A stretch of 64,000 nucleotides of DNA from Osedax fenrisi (lineage: Eukaryota; Annelida; Polychaeta; Sabellida; Siboglinidae): positions 32,362,903-32,426,902 of the forward strand of contig OZ025244.1 of NCBI GenBank assembly GCA_964019155.1. The letters are read 5' to 3'. Positions 26,007 to 35,315 of this stretch are shown here, one piece after another. The notes below the pieces were generated by a model. It was not told the origin of the DNA and did not search any database. It saw only the letters and a list, made by a program, of their open reading frames with translations. Each line of letters begins with the position of its first letter. Position 1 is the first letter of the stretch. Both the position numbers and the translations under genes were made by a program.

Positions 26007-28119
26007 AAGGCTAGGAAAACTCTAGGTAACTCTAGCTAACTCTATCTAACTCTAGGTAACTCTAGCTAACTCTAGCTAACTCTAGCTAACTCTAGCTAAC
26101 TCTAGGTAACTCTAGGTAACTCTAGCTAACTCTAGCTAACTATAGGTAATTCTAGCTAACTCTAGCTAACTCTAGGTAACTCTAGCTAACTCTAGCTAAC
26201 TCTAGCTAACTCTAGCTAACTCTAGCTAACTCTAGCTAACTTTAGGTTACTCTAGCTAACTCTAGCTAACTCTAGCTAACTCTAGGTAACTCTAGCTAAC
26301 TTTAGCTAACTCTAGCTAACTCTAGCTAACTCTAGCTAACTCTAGCTAAGGCTAGGAAAACTCTAGCTAACTCTAGCTAACTCTAGCTAACTCTAGCTAA
26401 CTCTAGCTAACTCTAGGTAACTCTAGGTAACTCAAGGTAACTCTAGCTAACTCTAGCTAACTCTATATAACTCTAGCTAACTCTAGCTAACTTTAGCTAA
26501 CTCTAGCTAACTCTAGGTAACTCTAGGTAACTCTAGCTAATTATAGCTAACTCTATCTAACTCTAGCTAACTCTAGGTAACTCTAGCTAACTCTAGCTAA
26601 CTCTAGCTAACTCTAGCTAACTCTAGGTAACTCTAGGTAACTCTAGCTAACTTTAGCTAACTCTAGCTAACTCTAGCTAAATCTAGCTAACTCTAGCTAA
26701 CTCTAGCTAACTCTAGGTAACTCTAGGTAACTCAAGGTAACTCTAGCTAACTCTAGCTAACTCTATATAACTCTAGCTAACTCTAGCTAACTTTAGCTAA
26801 CTCTAGCTAACTCTAGGTAACTCTAGGTAACTCTAGCTAACTCTAGCTAAGGCTAGGAAAACTCTAGGTAACTAGCTAACTCTAGCTAACTCTAGGTAAC
26901 TCTAGCTAACTCTAGGTAACTCTAGCTAACTCTAGCTAACTCTAGGTAACTATAGGTAACTCTAGCTAACTCTAGCTAACTCTAGCTAACTCTAGCTAAC
27001 TCTAGCTAACTCTAGCTAACTCTAGGTAACTCTAGGTAACTCTAGCTAACTCTAGATAACTATAGGTAACTCTAGCTAACTCTAGCTAACTCTAGGTAAC
27101 TCTAGCTAACTTTAGCTAACTCTAGCTAACTCTAGCTAACTCTAGCTAACTCTAGCTAAGGCTAGGAAAACTCTAGGTAACTCTAGCTAACTCTAGCTAA
27201 CTCTAGCTAACTCTAGGTAACTCTAGGTAACTCAAGGTAACTCTAGCTAACTCTAGCTAACTCTAGCTAACTCTAGGTAACTCTAGGTAACTCTAGCTAA
27301 CTCTAGCTAACTCTAGCTAACTCTAGCTAAGGCTAGGAAAACTCTAGGTAACTCTAGCTAACTCTAGCTAACTCTAGGTAACTCTAGCTAACTCTAGCTA
27401 ACTTTAGCTAACTCTAGCTAACTCTAGGTAACTCTAGGTAACTCTAGGTAACTCTAGCTAACTCTAGCTAACTATAGGTAACTCTAGCTAACTCTAGGTA
27501 ATTCTAGGTAACTCTAGGTAACTCTAGCTAACTTTAGCTAACTCTAGCTAACTCTAGCTAACTCTAGCTAACTCTAGGTAACTCTAGCTAACTCTAGCTA
27601 ACTCTAGCTAACTCTAGGTAACTCTAGGTAACTCTAACTAACTTAAGCTAACTCTAGCTAACTCTAGCTAACTCTAGCTAACTCTAGCTAACTCTAGCTA
27701 ACTCTAGCTAACTCTAGCTAACTCTAGCTAACTCTAGCTAACTCTAGCTAACTTTAGCTAACTCTAGCTAACTCTAGGTAACTCTAGGTAACTCTAGCTA
27801 ACTATAGCTAACTCGAGCTAACTCTAGCTAACTCTAGCTAACTCTAGGTAACTCTAGCTAACTCTAGCTAACTCTAGGTAATTCTAGGTAACTCTAGCTA
27901 ACTCTAGCTAACTATAGGTAACTCTAGCTAACTCTAGCTATCTCTAGGTAACTCTGGATAACTCTAGCTAACTCTAGCTAACTCTAGCTAACTCTAGCTA
28001 ACTCTAGCTAACTTTAGGTAACTCTATCTAACTCTAGCTAACTCTAGCTAACTCTAGGTAACTCTAGCTAACTTTAGCTAACTCTAGCTAACTCTAGCTA
28101 ACTCTAGCTAACTCTAGCT
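26007..28119 (+). repeat. 2113-bp HOR, full copy A
   Basis: Marker intervals 341, 501, 309, 171 and 791 total 2113 bp, about 211 decamers plus five markers and one 8-mer. Landmarks in order: AACTCTATCT just after the first marker, AACTTTAGGT/TACTCTAGCT, AACTCTATAT, AATTATAGCT, AAATCTAGCT, the compound 8-mer near 26870, AACTTAAGCT, CTCGAG at 27812, ATCTCTAGGT and AACTCTGGAT. By eye it matches the copy at 29841-31953 throughout. Confidence 0.88.
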
Positions 28120-29840
28120 AAGGCTAGGAAAACTCTAGGTAACTCTAGCTAACTCTATCTAACTCTAGGTAACTCTAGCTAACTCTAGCTAACTCTAGCT
28201 AACTCTAGCTAACTCTAGGTAACTCTAGGTAACTCTAGCTAACTCTAGCTAACTCTAGCTAACTCTAGGTAACTCTAGGTAACTCTAGGTAACTATAGCT
28301 AACTCTAGCTAACTCTAGGTAACTCTAGGTAACTCTAGCTAACTCTGGCTAACTCTAGCTAACTCTAGCTAACTCTAGCTAACTCTAGCTAACTATAGCT
28401 AACTTTATGTAATTCTAGCTAACTCTAGCTAACTCTAGGTAACTCTAACTAACTTTAGCTAACTCTAGCTAACTCTAGCTAACTCTAGCTAACTCTAGCT
28501 AAAGCTAGGAAAACTCTAGGTAACTAGCTAACTCTAGCTAACTCTAGGTAACTCTAGCTAACTCTAGGTAACTCTAGCTAACTCTAGCTAACTCTAGGTA
28601 ACTCTAGCTAACTCTAGCTAACTCTAGCTAACTCTAGGTAACTCTAGCTAACTCTAGCTAACTCTAGCTAACTCTAGCTAACTCTAGGTAACTCTAGGTA
28701 ACTCTAGCTAACTCTAGCTAATTATAGGTAACTCTAGCTAACTCTAGCTAACTCTAGCTAACTCTAGCTAACTCTAGCTAACTCTAGCTAACTCTAGGTA
28801 ACTCTAGGTAACTCTAGCTAACTCTAGCTAACTATAGGTAACTCTAGCTAACTCTAGCTAACTCTAGGTAACTCTAGCTAACTTTAGCTAACTCTAGCTA
28901 ACTCTAGCTAACTCTAGCTAACTCTAGCTAAGGCTAGGAAAACTCTAGGTAACTCTAGCTAACTCTAAATAACTCTAGCTAACTCTAGGTAACTCTAGGT
29001 AACTCAAGGTAACTCTAGCTAACTCTAGCTAACTCTAGCTAACTCTAGGTAACTCTAGGTAACTATAGCTAACTCTAGCTAACTTTAGGTTACTCTAGCT
29101 AACTCTAGCTAGCTCTAGCTAACTCTAGGTAACTTTAGCTAACTCTAGCTAACTCTAGGTAACTCTAGGTAACTCAAGGTAACTCTAGCTAACTCTAGCT
29201 AACTCTAGCTAACTCTAGGTAATTCTAGGTAACTCTAGGTAACTCTAGCTAACTTTAGCTAACTCTAGCTAACTCTAGCTAACTCTAGCTAACTCTAGGT
29301 AACTCTAGCTAACTCTAGCTAACTCTAGCTAACTCTAGGTAACTCTAGGTAACTCTAACTAACTTAAGCTAACTCTAGCTAACTCTAGCTAACTCTAGCT
29401 AACTCTAGCTAACTCTAGCTAACTCTAGCTAACTCTAGCTAACTCTAGCTAACTCTAGCTAACTCTAGCTAACTTTAGCTAACTCTAGCTAACTCTAGGT
29501 AACTCTAGGTAACTCTAGCTAACTATAGCTAACTCGAGCTAACTCTAGCTAACTCTAGCTAACTCTAGGTAACTCTAGCTAACTCTAGCTAACTCTAGGT
29601 AATTCTAGGTAACTCTAGCTAACTCTAGCTAACTATAGGTAACTCTAGCTAACTCTAGCTATCTCTAGGTAACTCTGGATAACTCTAGCTAACTCTAGCT
29701 AACTCTAGCTAACTCTAGCTAACTCTAGCTAACTTTAGGTAACTCTATCTAACTCTAGCTAACTCTAGCTAACTCTAGGTAACTCTAGCTAACTTTAGCT
29801 AACTCTAGCTAACTCTAGCTAACTCTAGCTAACTCTAGCT
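28120..29840 (+). repeat. Hybrid HOR copy (1721 bp)
   Basis: It starts like the 2113-bp HOR (marker, AACTCTATCT) but after roughly 130 bp switches to the sequence seen around 20840-21100, including AACTCTGGCT, AACTTTATGT and the AAAGCTAGGA compound marker at 28501. It then follows the 21.7-22.6 kb order and rejoins the HOR at 29841. Intervals are 381, 429 and 911, against 541, 629 and 851 in the 20561-22581 region. This is a recombinant of the two left-block HOR types. AACTCTAAAT near 28967 is private to it. Confidence 0.75.
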
Positions 29841-31953
29841 AAGGCTAGGAAAACTCTAGGTAACTCTAGCTAACTCTATCTAACTCTAGGTAACTCTAGC
29901 TAACTCTAGCTAACTCTAGCTAACTCTAGCTAACTCTAGGTAACTCTAGGTAACTCTAGCTAACTCTAGCTAACTATAGGTAATTCTAGCTAACTCTAGC
30001 TAACTCTAGGTAACTCTAGCTAACTCTAGCTAACTCTAGCTAACTCTAGCTAACTCTAGCTAACTCTAGCTAACTTTAGGTTACTCTAGCTAACTCTAGC
30101 TAACTCTAGCTAACTCTAGGTAACTCTAGCTAACTTTAGCTAACTCTAGCTAACTCTAGCTAACTCTAGCTAACTCTAGCTAAGGCTAGGAAAACTCTAG
30201 CTAACTCTAGCTAACTCTAGCTAACTCTAGCTAACTCTAGCTAACTCTAGGTAACTCTAGGTAACTCAAGGTAACTCTAGCTAACTCTAGCTAACTCTAT
30301 ATAACTCTAGCTAACTCTAGCTAACTTTAGCTAACTCTAGCTAACTCTAGGTAACTCTAGGTAACTCTAGCTAATTATAGCTAACTCTATCTAACTCTAG
30401 CTAACTCTAGGTAACTCTAGCTAACTCTAGCTAACTCTAGCTAACTCTAGCTAACTCTAGGTAACTCTAGGTAACTCTAGCTAACTTTAGCTAACTCTAG
30501 CTAACTCTAGCTAAATCTAGCTAACTCTAGCTAACTCTAGCTAACTCTAGGTAACTCTAGGTAACTCAAGGTAACTCTAGCTAACTCTAGCTAACTCTAT
30601 ATAACTCTAGCTAACTCTAGCTAACTTTAGCTAACTCTAGCTAACTCTAGGTAACTCTAGGTAACTCTAGCTAACTCTAGCTAAGGCTAGGAAAACTCTA
30701 GGTAACTAGCTAACTCTAGCTAACTCTAGGTAACTCTAGCTAACTCTAGGTAACTCTAGCTAACTCTAGCTAACTCTAGGTAACTATAGGTAACTCTAGC
30801 TAACTCTAGCTAACTCTAGCTAACTCTAGCTAACTCTAGCTAACTCTAGCTAACTCTAGGTAACTCTAGGTAACTCTAGCTAACTCTAGATAACTATAGG
30901 TAACTCTAGCTAACTCTAGCTAACTCTAGGTAACTCTAGCTAACTTTAGCTAACTCTAGCTAACTCTAGCTAACTCTAGCTAACTCTAGCTAAGGCTAGG
31001 AAAACTCTAGGTAACTCTAGCTAACTCTAGCTAACTCTAGCTAACTCTAGGTAACTCTAGGTAACTCAAGGTAACTCTAGCTAACTCTAGCTAACTCTAG
31101 CTAACTCTAGGTAACTCTAGGTAACTCTAGCTAACTCTAGCTAACTCTAGCTAACTCTAGCTAAGGCTAGGAAAACTCTAGGTAACTCTAGCTAACTCTA
31201 GCTAACTCTAGGTAACTCTAGCTAACTCTAGCTAACTTTAGCTAACTCTAGCTAACTCTAGGTAACTCTAGGTAACTCTAGGTAACTCTAGCTAACTCTA
31301 GCTAACTATAGGTAACTCTAGCTAACTCTAGGTAATTCTAGGTAACTCTAGGTAACTCTAGCTAACTTTAGCTAACTCTAGCTAACTCTAGCTAACTCTA
31401 GCTAACTCTAGGTAACTCTAGCTAACTCTAGCTAACTCTAGCTAACTCTAGGTAACTCTAGGTAACTCTAACTAACTTAAGCTAACTCTAGCTAACTCTA
31501 GCTAACTCTAGCTAACTCTAGCTAACTCTAGCTAACTCTAGCTAACTCTAGCTAACTCTAGCTAACTCTAGCTAACTCTAGCTAACTTTAGCTAACTCTA
31601 GCTAACTCTAGGTAACTCTAGGTAACTCTAGCTAACTATAGCTAACTCGAGCTAACTCTAGCTAACTCTAGCTAACTCTAGGTAACTCTAGCTAACTCTA
31701 GCTAACTCTAGGTAATTCTAGGTAACTCTAGCTAACTCTAGCTAACTATAGGTAACTCTAGCTAACTCTAGCTATCTCTAGGTAACTCTGGATAACTCTA
31801 GCTAACTCTAGCTAACTCTAGCTAACTCTAGCTAACTCTAGCTAACTTTAGGTAACTCTATCTAACTCTAGCTAACTCTAGCTAACTCTAGGTAACTCTA
31901 GCTAACTTTAGCTAACTCTAGCTAACTCTAGCTAACTCTAGCTAACTCTAGCT
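29841..31953 (+). repeat. 2113-bp HOR, full copy B
   Basis: Marker intervals are 341, 501, 309, 171 and 791, identical to copy A. CTCGAG lies at 29533 (just upstream, in the hybrid copy) and 31646, again 2113 bp apart. The identical spacing of all markers and rare units suggests recent amplification or ongoing homogenisation. Confidence 0.88.
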
Positions 31954-33275
31954 AAGGCTAGGAAAACTCTAGGTAACTCTAGCTAACTCTATCTAACTCT
32001 AGGTAACTCTAGCTAACTCTAGCTAACTCTAGCTAACTCTAGCTAACTCTAGGTAACTCTAGGTAACTCTAGCTAACTCTAGCTAACTATAGGTAATTCT
32101 AGCTAACTCTAGCTAACTCTAGGTAACTCTAGCTAACTCTAGCTAACTCTAGCTAACTCTAGCTAACTCTAGCTAACTCTAGCTAACTTTAGGTTACTCT
32201 AGCTAACTCTAGCTAACTCTAGCTAACTCTAGGTAACTCTAGCTAACTTTAGCTAACTCTAGCTAACTCTAGCTAACTCTAGCTAACTCTAGCTAAGGCT
32301 AGGAAAACTCTAGCTAACTCTAGCTAACTCTAGCTAACTCTAGCTAACTCTAGCTAACTCTAGGTAACTCTAGGTAACTCAAGGTAACTCTAGCTAACTC
32401 TAGCTAACTCTATATAACTCTAGCTAACTCTAGCTAACTTTAGCTAACTCTAGCTAACTCTAGGTAACTCTAGGTAACTCTAGCTAATTATAGCTAACTC
32501 TATCTAACTCTAGCTAACTCTAGGTAACTCTAGCTAACTCTAGCTAACTCTAGCTAACTCTAGCTAACTCTAGGTAACTCTAGGTAACTCTAGCTAACTT
32601 TAGCTAACTCTAGCTAACTCTAGCTAAATCTAGCTAACTCTAGCTAACTCTAGCTAACTCTAGGTAACTCTAGGTAACTCAAGGTAACTCTAGCTAACTC
32701 TAGCTAACTCTATATAACTCTAGCTAACTCTAGCTAACTTTAGCTAACTCTAGCTAACTCTAGGTAACTCTAGGTAACTCTAGCTAACTCTAGCTAAGGC
32801 TAGGAAAACTCTAGGTAACTAGCTAACTCTAGCTAACTCTAGGTAACTCTAGCTAACTCTAGGTAACTCTAGCTAACTCTAGCTAACTCTAGGTAACTAT
32901 AGGTAACTCTAGCTAACTCTAGCTAACTCTAGCTAACTCTAGCTAACTCTAGCTAACTCTAGCTAACTCTAGGTAACTCTAGGTAACTCTAGCTAACTCT
33001 AGATAACTATAGGTAACTCTAGCTAACTCTAGCTAACTCTAGGTAACTCTAGCTAACTTTAGCTAACTCTAGCTAACTCTAGCTAACTCTAGCTAACTCT
33101 AGCTAAGGCTAGGAAAACTCTAGGTAACTCTAGCTAACTCTAGCTAACTCTAGCTAACTCTAGGTAACTCTAGGTAACTCAAGGTAACTCTAGCTAACTC
33201 TAGCTAACTCTAGCTAACTCTAGGTAACTCTAGGTAACTCTAGCTAACTCTAGCTAACTCTAGCTAACTCTAGCT
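31954..33275 (+). repeat. 2113-bp HOR, copy C truncated after four intervals
   Basis: Intervals 341, 501, 309 and 171 repeat exactly. The fifth interval (from 33276) is 351 instead of 791: it starts correctly, then from AACTCTGGCT near 33461 continues with a different module that resembles the 7.2-7.8 kb region. Confidence 0.83.
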
Positions 33276-35115
33276 AAGGCTAGGAAAACTCTAGGTAACT
33301 CTAGCTAACTCTAGCTAACTCTAGGTAACTCTAGCTAACTCTAGCTAACTTTAGCTAACTCTAGCTAACTCTAGGTAACTCTAGGTAACTCTAGGTAACT
33401 CTAGCTAACTCTAGCTAACTATAGGTAACTCTAGCTAACTCTAGCTAACTCTAGGTAACTCTGGCTAACTCTAGGTAACTCTAGCTAACTCTAGCTAACT
33501 CTAGCTAACTCTAGCTAACTTTAGGTAACTCTATCTAACTCTAGCTAACTCTAGCTAACTCTAGGTAACTCTAGCTAACTTTAGCTAACTCTAGCTAACT
33601 CTAGCTAACTCTAGCTAACTCTAGCTAAGGCTAGGAAAACTCTAGGTAACTCTAGCTAACTCTAGCTAACTCTAGGTAACTCTAGCTAACTCTAGGTAAC
33701 TCTAGCTAACTCTAGCTAACTATAGCTAACTCTAGCTAACTCTAGCTAACTCTAGGTAACTCTAGGTAACTCTAGCTAACTCTATCTAACTCTAGGTAAC
33801 TCTAGGTAACTCAAGGTAACTCTAGCTAACTCTAGCTAACTCTATCTAACTCTAGCTAACTCTAGGTAACTCTAGCTAACTCTAGCTAACTCTAGCTAAC
33901 TCTAGCTAACTCTAGGTAACTCTAGGTAACTCTAGCTAACTCTAGCTAACTATAGGTAATTCTAGCTAACTCTAGCTAACTCTAGGTAACTCTAGCTAAC
34001 TCTAGCTAACTCTAGCTAACTCTAGCTAACTCTAGCTAACTCTAGCTAACTTTAGGTTACTCTAGCTAACTCTAGCTAACTCTAGCTAACTCTAGGTAAC
34101 TCTAGCTAACTTTAGCTAACTCTAGCTAACTCTAGCTAACTCTAGCTAACTCTAGCTAAGGCTAGGAAAACTCTAGGTAACTCTAGCTAACTCTAGCTAA
34201 CTCTAGATAACTCTAGCTAACTCTAGGTAACTCTAGCTAACTCTAGCTAACTCTAGCTAACTCTAGCTAACTCTAGCTAACTCTAGGTAACTCTAGGTAA
34301 CTCTAGCTAACTCTAGCTAACTCTAGGTAACTCTAGGTAACTCAAGGTAACTCTAGCTAACTCTAGCTAACTCTAGCTAACTTTAGGTAACTCTAGGTAA
34401 CTCTAGGTAACTCTAGCTAACTTTAGCTAACTCTAGCTAACTCTAGCTAACTCTAGCTAACTCTAGCTAACTCTAGCTAACTCTAGGTAACTCTAGGTAA
34501 CTCAAGGTAACTCTAGCTAACTCTAGCTAACTCTATCTAACTCTAGCTAACTCTAGGTAACTCTAGCTAACTCTAGCTAACTCTAGCTAACTCTAGCTAA
34601 CTCTAGGTAACTCTAGGTAACTCTAGCTAACTCTAGCTAACTTTAGGTTACTCTAGCTAATTCTAGCTAGCTCTAGCTAACTCTAGGTAACTCTAGCTAA
34701 CTTTAGCTAACTCTAGCTAACTCTAGCTAACTCTAGCTAACTCTAGCTAAGGCTAGGAAAACTATAGATAACTCTAGCTAACTCTAGCTAACTTTAGCTA
34801 ACTCTAGCTAACTCTAGGTAACTCTAGGTAACTCTAGCTAACTATAGCTAACTCTAGCTAACTCTAGCTAACTCTAGGTAACTCTAGCTAACTCTAGGTA
34901 ACTCTAGGTAACTCTAGGTAACTCTAGCTAACTTTAGCTAACTCTAGCTAACTCTAGCTAACTCTAGCTAACTCTAGCTAACTCTAGCTAACTCTAGGTA
35001 ACTCTAGTTAACTCTAGATAACTCTAACTAACTTTAGCTAACTCTAGCTAACACTAGCTAACTCTAGCTAACTCTAGCTAACTCTAGATAACTCTAGCTA
35101 ACTCTATCTAACTCT
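33276..35115 (+). repeat. Degenerate right edge of left block
   Basis: Marker intervals 351, 531 and 591, then 367 bp without a marker up to the gap. Order does not follow the 2113-bp HOR. Unusual units gather here: ACTATAGATA near 34760, AACTCTAGTT followed by AACTCTAGAT near 35005, AACTCTAACT, and AACACTAGCT near 35050. AACTCTAGAT and AACTCTAGTT are common right of the gap, so this end shows some drift towards the right-block vocabulary. Confidence 0.7.
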
Positions 35116-35315
35116 NNNNNNNNNNNNNNNNNNNNNNNNNNNNNNNNNNNNNNNNNNNNNNNNNNNNNNNNNNNNNNNNNNNNNNNNNNNNNNNNNNNNN
35201 NNNNNNNNNNNNNNNNNNNNNNNNNNNNNNNNNNNNNNNNNNNNNNNNNNNNNNNNNNNNNNNNNNNNNNNNNNNNNNNNNNNNNNNNNNNNNNNNNNNN
35301 NNNNNNNNNNNNNNN
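35116..35315. other. Assembly gap, 200 N
   Basis: The run is exactly 200 unknown bases. A round size like this is a placeholder, and some Hi-C scaffolders (YaHS, for example) use 200 by default. The true distance is unknown. Both flanks are satellite in the same orientation, so the missing part is probably more of the same array, but the change in HOR family across it means the join itself deserves caution. Confidence 0.98.

Larger units (their letters stand above)
2305..31651. other. CTCGAG (XhoI-type) units, 15 sites, left block only
   Basis: AACTCGAGCT or AACTCGAGCA gives CTCGAG at 2305, 5917, 6918, 9990, 11890, 12602, 13804, 15704, 17067, 22274, 23416, 25699, 27812, 29533 and 31646. These are the only CpG dinucleotides I noticed in the left block. 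Spacings repeat the HOR lengths (2113 twice, 712 once). Sites from 9990 to 17067 are followed by CAAA rather than CTAA. None was seen in the right block. Confidence 0.85.
4145..32824 (+). repeat. Compound marker plus 8-bp AACTAGCT unit, 10 copies
   Basis: At ten places the marker and its following AACTCTAGGT are joined to an 8-bp unit, AACTAGCT, which lacks two bases of the normal decamer. The 8-mers start near 4166, 9149, 11039, 14863, 21123, 24387, 26870, 28522, 30704 and 32817. I found no AACTAGCT unit away from a marker, so the +1 and -2 changes travel as one module. Six of the ten use the AAAGCTAGGA marker form (4145, 9128, 11018, 14842, 21102, 28501) and four use AAGGCTAGGA (24366, 26849, 30683, 32796). 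The latter four all lie in the 22.6-33.3 kb HOR array, which dates that base difference to before or during that amplification. Because of the 8-mer, the next marker lies at a spacing ending in 9 (309, 429, 439 with one extra decamer-phase shift, 629) instead of 1. Confidence 0.9.
350..34769 (+). repeat. 21-bp register-shifting marker family, 61 copies
   Basis: The marker is AAGGCTAGGA, one extra A, then a normal decamer, giving 21 bases where 20 are expected and moving the register by +1. The A4 run it creates (GGAAAACTCT) is the longest A run in the left block. Starts: 350, 1641, 1812, 2613, 3544, 4145, 4574, 5674, 6225, 7226, 7757, 9128, 9557, 11018, 11457, 12018, 12399, 12730, 13371, 14842, 15271, 15832, 16213, 16384, 17195, 17576, 17747, 18838, 19009, 19650, 20561, 21102, 21731, 22582, 22923, 23684, 24025, 24366, 24675, 24846, 26007, 26348, 26849, 27158, 27329, 28120, 28501, 28930, 29841, 30182, 30683, 30992, 31163, 31954, 32295, 32796, 33105, 33276, 33627, 34158, 34749. 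Variants are AAGGGTAGGA (2613, 19650) and AAAGCTAGGA (4145, 9128, 11018, 14842, 21102, 28501). Most copies share upstream context (AACTTTAGCT, then four AACTCTAGCT), so they probably descend from one founder spread by amplification. The right block has none. A protein-binding role is possible but unsupported. Confidence 0.93.
1..35115 (+). repeat. Decamer satellite array, left block (marker-containing family)
   Basis: This is a continuous head-to-tail array of the 10-bp unit AACTCTAGCT, mixed with AACTCTAGGT (position 9 C to G) and less common forms: AACTTTAGCT, AACTATAGGT, AACTATAGCT, AACTCAAGGT, AACTCTATAT, AACTCGAGCT, AACTCTGGCT, AACTGTAGCT, AATTCTAGCT and AACTTTAGGT followed by TACTCTAGCT. 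Positions 5 and 9 of the unit vary most; the T at 10 and A at 1 are nearly fixed, so the junction TAA is the best-kept part. AACTCAAGGT usually follows two AACTCTAGGT units. All units lie in one orientation and nothing interrupts the array except the marker elements listed separately. The array runs off the left edge of the window and ends in an assembly gap, so both true ends are unseen. Known decamer satellites are heterochromatic; a centromeric or pericentromeric place is inference. No coding capacity exists, since both strands are stopped in every frame about every 30 bases. Confidence 0.98.

Noticed and set aside
350..34769. CENP-B-box-like motif in the 21-bp marker
   Set aside because: The marker lacks the TTCG and CGGG cores of the CENP-B box and contains no CpG.
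1..35115. CRISPR array, suggested by markers at repeated intervals
   Set aside because: The sequences between markers are the same decamer, not unique spacers, and interval lengths range from 171 to over 1400 bp.
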